From Saturnia japonica (Eukaryota; Arthropoda; Insecta; Lepidoptera; Saturniidae): a stretch of 64,000 bases of DNA. The DNA is taken from NCBI GenBank assembly GCA_033032175.1, contig CM065307.1, positions 8,494,001 through 8,558,000 on the forward strand, given 5' to 3'. Made by a program: the position numbers and the translations under genes. Of the stretch, positions 58,901 to 64,000 are shown in pieces. Below the pieces are notes generated by a model that was not told the origin of the DNA, ran no database searches, and saw only the letters and a list, made by a program, of their open reading frames with translations. Positions within the stretch are counted from its first letter, which is position 1. The number at the start of each line of letters is the position of its first letter.

Positions 58901-59139
58901 TGTTCCACGCATAAACTGAGTTCTGAATTTACTATTATGAAGCTGATATTTAATCTTTTCTGCTGTCGCTTTGAAATACTTAATTAGGAGCCGGGATTTA
59001 CAATAGTCTGATCTTATGTTAATATGTCAACACAGGTGCAACAGTAACTGTGGTAGCACTCCACGCAAGTTTCTTTGACGCGGAAATGTTGCCACCCTCT
59101 GAAGACCCGGAACAGTTTCCAATGATAGAACAAGTGTGA
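52840..59139 (+). CDS. RABAC1: Prenylated Rab acceptor protein 1 (PRA1 family), complete, 6 exons
   Basis: The exons are 52840-52910, 54717-54798, 55429-55532, 55621-55705, 56819-56927 and 59036-59139. They give 184 residues with consistent phases and GT/AG borders. The PRA1 domain is clear: STRRPWTQF, RRFYRNVEYFQANYLIVFLG, then hydrophobic segments at about 72-104 (LITSPLLLIAMVASFFGY) and 126-161 (CWLAGAGTVLFWVLGATVTV), and an acidic tail ending EQFPMIEQV. Proteins of this family are Golgi/ER membrane proteins with two hydrophobic hairpins. They bind prenylated Rab GTPases and help release them from GDI for membrane delivery. The ATG at 52840 is in good context (CAAAATG) and gives the family's usual length (human about 185). 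Exon 2 must use the AG at 54715-54716: the AG 11 bases upstream would lead to an early stop. Confidence 0.95.
52911..54716. other. PRA1 intron 1
   Basis: It contains the G19 run at 53402 and AT-rich DNA. The ORF at 53777-53983 has no recognised feature. Confidence 0.6.
53402..53420 (+). repeat. Poly(G) run, 19 bases
   Basis: An uninterrupted G19 in AT-rich intron. It could form a G-quadruplex, and a C-rich patch lies about 40 bases downstream (CACCCCCC). Confidence 0.95.
54717..54798 (+). CDS. RABAC1: PRA1 exon 2
   Basis: It encodes GTGTALIMGV and LSTRRPWTQFVATENFK, with a GTAAAG donor. Two acceptors lie 11 bases apart, and only the downstream one keeps the frame. Confidence 0.9.
55429..55532 (+). 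CDS. RABAC1: PRA1 exon 3
   Basis: The acceptor is TTTTTTACAG and the donor GTAAGT. It encodes APASVPRLSRRFYRNVEYFQ and ANYLIVFLGLFAYC, the conserved entry to the first hydrophobic hairpin. Confidence 0.94.
55621..55705 (+). CDS. RABAC1: PRA1 exon 4
   Basis: The acceptor is CTTTTTTCAG and the donor GTGATG. It encodes ITSPLLLIAMVASFFGYRKL and TSGPNTLK. Confidence 0.93.
56819..56927 (+). CDS. RABAC1: PRA1 exon 5
   Basis: The acceptor is TTTCATTTTAG and the donor GTAAAG. It encodes IGSWELTKTQQYAVAAVGSM and AICWLAGAGTVLFWVL, the start of the second hydrophobic hairpin. Confidence 0.94.
57177..57320 (+). repeat. Dispersed repeat family R2, copy 4
   Basis: CCCTATTCGAAAACAGAGCC, ...GGCTTTTACAGCTTTACCGGGC and, about 80 bases on, GCGATCTGACTAATTCCCTA match the other R2 copies. 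It lies in PRA1 intron 5. Confidence 0.65.
57615..58794 (+). repeat. Perfect-looking tandem duplication, 2 x 588 bp
   Basis: Copy 1 is 57615-58202 and copy 2 is 58203-58790, followed by a 4-base start of a third. By eye I found no difference between them. Both belong to family R3, whose diverged inverted copy is at 35441-36175. The array lies in PRA1 intron 5. Confidence 0.95.
59036..59139 (+). CDS. RABAC1: PRA1 exon 6 and stop
   Basis: The acceptor is TCAACACAG. It encodes ATVTVVALHASFFDAEMLPP and SEDPEQFPMIEQV, with TGA at 59137-59139. The HASF followed by an acidic C-terminal tail matches the family. Confidence 0.95.
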
Positions 59140-59384
59140 CATAGCCCCTTGCCGTTATTCCTGCCGCCATCCGGGCGTGTTTCGCAGCCCCACCGTGTTC
59201 ACTCTTAACTCTTGTAAATAATTATATCCAATCACTGACTATTTATTGTGTATCTGTGTGAACTCTTTATATTTATTACTAGTTGTACTCGTGGACTCGC
59301 ACGCGTTGTGTACAGAATTATTGTTTATGAAGATATCTTGGTATTTTTTCTTTAGATAAGGAACAAGTATCTAAGGAGTAAAAC

Positions 59385-59390
59385 AATAAA
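59385..59390 (+). terminator. RABAC1: Candidate PRA1 polyadenylation signal
   Basis: First AATAAA after the PRA1 stop, about 245 bases downstream. Others follow, for example near 59467. Confidence 0.45.
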
Positions 59391-62300
59391 AATTGATCAA
59401 AATTTATCCAGTAGTTTTTGCGTGATGCGTGCACTACAGCAACCTTTATATAAATATATATTGAAAAAATAAAAATTGCATAGGGTAAAAGTTTAAACCG
59501 GTTGAGTATGGATTCGATGTCCGGAATTTTATTGTATTCACGTTCATTTACTAATTTAAATAGACAACACTATCAGCTCACGGGTGAAGGATAAACATCG
59601 TGAGTAAATTTGAATATTTGAGAAATATTCATGTAGTAGTTCATCATTGCCCAGCAGTAGGACAATTACAGCTGGAGTTATTACTATTATTATTGCAAAG
59701 GATTATTATGAATTTCACTAGAAATAATAAAAGCGTGTTAACAATATTAATATTGACTAGCATCTGTGGTTTAGTAAACAGGATGGATTGACTAAGACTC
59801 AAGAAAATGGCTGGTCGAGTCCAAAGGTCATATAAATTTGTAATAATTGTTACTTTAGGTGACATAATTGTAAATAGGTAAATAAATCGAATAATGTGAA
59901 AACTAATTTATTAATAATGCTATTTTATATAATGTAATCACGTTCTTTGTATTTTAGTCGATAATAATTAACTATGATAAATAGATGACCATAATGCCCG
60001 TAGCAAATACTTTTATGAATTTTTCTTTCATATTCCTGCATTTTAAATTACTGATAGATTGTTTGTTCATAACCATAGATTTATTATATATAGATTGGCA
60101 ACTGTAAAGAAAGAACTTAGTATACGCTAGCGTTAGTACGAGATATCGCATAAGAGACCATCGTATGCGATTTTTGCAAAATCTATGGTTTTAAAGTGAA
60201 ATATTATGTTTACTAGACGTGTTTATTTGTATTTACGTGAACTGTGCTTGGACGGATGTAACTCGTTTATTATAGAAAATTAACAAAATAATACGCATTT
60301 TTGGTCTCGCCTCAATCAACAAATTGCCAAGCTTACTATATTAAATCTATGTTCATTACGATCATGACCATATAAATGTAGAGATTTTTATAATACTTTT
60401 ATAAACTCGATAACCGGTATGTTTTAGGTTAAAATATAAGAAATAGCCAACGATATTATTTCCAAGACTTTTGGAAGTTAATTCGCTCCCTATTTCTCAC
60501 ATTAGGTCCATTACGTATCATTTTGAAATGATATTATGATAGATATTATATTTGATAAAATTGTAATTGTAATCCGCTCGCTCTCTCTACTAGGTTCACA
60601 ATGCAGTTTATATAATACACGCTTGCTTTTAACTGTACATAAGGTACCTAGCGTACTTGTAATATAAAAAAAAAGTAAAGTAATGAAACGTTTTACAACA
60701 TAATAAATTAAGATTTAATTCCATTAAATTATTAATATTTGTTAACATTAATTTGTGTTATAAGCAGTATTCACTTTATTATATTTTTAGTAAGGCTGTT
60801 TTGCAACTACGCGCGTGAATCGTAATATGCGCGCAATTTTTTGTGAAATTTTATTTATTGTCTCGGTAAGTATGTAGAAAAACGCCGTATCAGTCGTATA
60901 TATGACAATTACTAAGTGTTCTGGAACTCGACTTCGAAAGCCTCGACTATAATGATCGACTTAGTACACTTGTATCAATGTAAAAAATGTATGTTTAATA
61001 TATAAGTTTCATTGTAAGCAATATTATATATTTTTATTTAATTATTATTATTCAAAACAACCATTATAAGTACTATTCATTTGTTAAGTAGAAATATGTT
61101 TGCTATAATTTATTGCTCTGTAAAGGGTGGTTGGTATAGTTATATACATACATACCCAAGAAGCTTATATAGCGGGAAGTGGGGTACAAGGGGCACATTG
61201 ATACACCACCAATCACTCAATATTAACAAACGTTGTCAGTGACTCAACAAAACTAAAACCTGTATATACATGTCTTAGCACCACAGCTGTAACCATGCTG
61301 AGCACTTGTTAGCCGTTGGCGTTTGAACAGAGAAGGTATGTTTTTAGTGCGCCTATCTAAAAAATACTTAAGTATGTAAAAGTATTTCTCTGCTGTCTTA
61401 TATGATATCATTAAGATTTAAACTTGCCAAACGTTAGTTAATTCGTTCAATAGTCAGCAATAGAATTTTTTTTTTATTGTGTTCAATGGTTAAATAGGTT
61501 TTTTCTGCTGGGGCACATTGATACATCAATACACGGGGCACATTAATACTTGTCAATTACGTAAGTAAACGATACGAATGTGATAAATTTGGTAAATACA
61601 CAAGAAGTATTGTTTGTGGTCATTTAAACTAGTGCATTTAATGATGCTGCTGAAAATTGTGGAGAAAATGAAACATTCCTAACTGTAACCGACCCTATAT
61701 GTAAGAAAAAAACAGATCTAATAAGTTGTTCCCATTGTGGAAGAAAAGTCAAACGCTGATTTTGCAGCTGTAACTCTTAAAATACCTGTTGTTTTGCAGA
61801 TACTCATTTTTCAAAGGAGACATCTCGAACTTTGTTCTTATATACTTTTTTAATTAATTTAAGTGCTTATAATCTGCACTAATATGTTCAACCACACAAC
61901 GTTGGTAATAGTGCCAGTATAAATTGAGGTTCCATTAGGAACTTGTTATTACCGAAGAGAGCTCAGCTTATGACTGGAATGTTGGAAACCATGGTTGGGA
62001 AGAGCAAAGCAAAGATTATAATTACAAAGTTAACACACAATAAAGACCTAACTGAGCTTTGGCGAAGGAAAATATCGTGACGGTCGTACTCTTGTAGGGC
62101 AATATCTAATGTCCGTTTAGCTAGCTTCCACCCGCAAGTCTGTCAATCTGTCGCCAATAATCAGTACTTGTCTCGGCAGCTATGCTATGTGACCATGACC
62201 TATGGACGCTTGTAATATTATAGGTAGGTATCACTAGCGAGTTGCAAACATTGAACCCTCCTGCTACCCAAGGAAACCCTATTCACTGAAAGAACAACAC

Positions 62301-63174
62301 AAGGTTATTTGGCTGTGACCTGTAGGGTGGAAGTATTCCACTAGTCGGACTGCCCTAAATAGAGAAAATCTCCAAAAAAATGGTCTGTGCCCCACCTTTC
62401 TTGAAACGGTGCGTAGAGCTACAGCCAACAGTGTGTATTCAGTACCGAGTACCGAAACGTTACTAACGAATGCATTTCGTTACTCGCATTTTTCGTATTT
62501 CCGAATTGATGTCCGTTTGATTGATTCTAACAAACAAATACAACGGTTTGAGTTGGCGCAAGTATCGTTGATGCGTGAATTGGGTATTTGCATGAAAAAG
62601 ATATAACTCTAAAAATGAAATAAAACAATCTGTAAATCGTTCAGGGTACAAATACAAGATCGCGCTAATTAAAATCAACGAGCGTGCGTCTGTGACCGTA
62701 ACGCAAAAAAAGTGCCCCACGCACCGCGCCTTCGATAGCTCTGCACCCCCTACGCTCGCGGATCCCCCCTTGCGTTTACCCCTCCCCTGTCACATCTAGG
62801 ACGCATAACTAACACAATCCTTTGATATATAATTTTTTTTTATTGTCAATAAATAATCTTTCTCAAACATGCATGTTACCTACTGTCCTACCTACCTAAC
62901 GTACTCGACCACCCAGAACCAGGTAACGCGGACTCAAATTACAATGCAAGTTCCCACGTGAATTATCGGAAATCGTTGACCATGCGAAATGAACACTTCG
63001 TGGGACAATGAAAGAATGACAGACGAACAATCTCGCTCGATCGCCAGAGCTTGGAGGTTCACACCTTAGTTTAAGATATACATATTGTAATCATGTAATT
63101 TTATTATAAGTTTTGTAAAGGACCAAAAATCCCCTTTCTTTTAAAAACCTCCTACGGACGGTCAACTACGTAAT
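59391..63174. other. Intergenic DNA with decayed element fragments; probable 5' LTR at its right end
   Basis: Positions 59400-61140 are AT-rich without recognised features. GGGGCACATTGATACA or close variants recur near 61190, 61510 and 61535, and GTGCCCCAC occurs near 62387 and 62710. Between them, near 61690-61760, a plus-strand fragment reads TDLISCSHCGRKVKR, perhaps the end of a decayed transposase. The last few hundred bases before 63175 should be the 5' LTR of the next element. Its left edge could not be placed, because the 3' LTR is outside the window. Confidence 0.4.
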
Positions 63175-63192
63175 TGGCGCAGTCGGTAGGAT
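63175..63192 (+). other. Retroelement primer-binding site (tRNA-Ser type)
   Basis: TGGCGCAGTCGGTAGGAT fits the reverse complement of a tRNA-Ser 3' end (CCA tail first) with one mismatch, the primer used by several insect gypsy-group elements. It marks the end of a 5' LTR at 63174. Confidence 0.75.
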
Positions 63193-63571
63193 AGTCGCGT
63201 CGGTTTGCGAGATCTAACTTCGATTCCCGCCCGATAGTCGTTTCGTCGACGCGGTGACTATCTTTAAGAATCTACGAGGAGGCCGTCGAAGGAGTCGACA
63301 GAACCTGCTGTTGCTGAGGAGGACATCATCCAATCATCGATGAGACCAGATATGCAGAACCTTCTTGTGAGTTTAGATTTAGTTACACATATCCTATTGG
63401 TTGCTATTCCCTATCCTGGTAATAGATCACCTCTATAATTTAACCTAGTAGTATATTTTTTTAGCCAAAATTTTCTTCCCAGGGAAAAATACGGTTATAA
63501 AGCCGGATCAGCGGCACACTATTATAGATAATTTAAGATTTAGTAGTGTATCGGAAATTCCAGAAACTGAA

Positions 63572-64000
63572 ATGGCTCAATCCGATAATAGCGTTGTCAT
63601 TGACATAATTTGGAAAGCCCTTAGATTAGTACCGGAGTTTGACGGAAATTCTCATGTCTTAGTTAGATTTTGAAACATATGTGACAACTTAGTTTTAGAG
63701 TATGTTCGCCCAGAAAATCAATTAGTTACGGCAGCTTTACTGAACGGAATAATTAATAAAATTACTGGTTCAGCCGCCAGAACTTTAGCTACCAACGGTA
63801 TCCCGGATAACTGGCAAGGAATTCGAAATACCTTAGTTAATAGTTTCTCGGATCACAGAGACGAATGTTCATTATATACAGATTTATCTCAATTGACCCA
63901 AGGTATCGATACGCCCAACGTATTTTATGAACGCGTACAGAACACGCTTAGTACTATTATGACATACATTCAGTTACACGATTCAGTTACAACCACAGTA
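63572..64000 (+). pseudogene. gag of a Ty3/gypsy-type (errantivirus-like) retroelement, partial, with in-frame stop
   Basis: From ATG at 63572 one frame runs to the window edge, broken by a TGA at 63671-63673. Motifs of insect gypsy Gag are visible: LVPEFDGNSHVLVRF before the stop, then GIINKITGSAARTLA, LVNSFSDHRDECSLYTDL and a TPNVFYERVQ stretch. Protease, polymerase and the 3' LTR would lie beyond the window. The stop shows that this copy is damaged, unless it is a sequencing error. Confidence 0.82.

Overview
This window looks like nuclear DNA of a moth or butterfly. It is AT-rich, has long introns and tracts of decayed transposable elements, and carries interspersed repeats of types common in Lepidoptera. 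Three host genes can be recognised from their proteins. Everything was read by eye from sequence, without database searches.

Positions 7253-40750 (+) hold the 3' part of the mustard/OXR1/NCOA7 gene (mtd), which encodes a TLDc-domain oxidative-stress protein. Ten exons splice in a consistent frame to a stop at 40750. Upstream exons lie outside the window or were not found. A large intron (13659-36403) holds two candidate alternative first exons: 15117-15170, and 27182-27379 with a four-fold 27-base coding repeat. Both end in phase 0 and would splice directly to the TLDc exons, as for the short TLDc isoforms known in other animals.

On the minus strand at 43987-44328 is a small intact gene for RAMAC, the activating subunit of the mRNA cap guanine-7 methyltransferase. 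A further minus-strand ORF at 46625-46993 is unidentified. The third host gene (52840-59139, +) is a complete six-exon prenylated Rab acceptor 1 (PRA1) gene encoding 184 residues.

Mobile DNA fills much of the rest. There is a nearly complete mariner-type element with 32-bp perfect inverted repeats (9797-11099) and a second, left-truncated copy (22511-23374) inside a rearranged tandem duplication of about 3 kb (19447-25080). A decayed DIRS-like reverse transcriptase lies at 30246-31435. A non-autonomous hAT element with a perfect 8-bp target duplication (47439-49264) contains another nested repeat, and two further hAT-like elements are proposed. A palindromic Ty3/gypsy remnant spans 50048-52045. 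The 5' end of another Ty3/gypsy-type retroelement (primer-binding site and gag) runs off the right edge. Several dispersed repeat families have two to four copies each here. The host genes are not an operon and show no obvious functional link.
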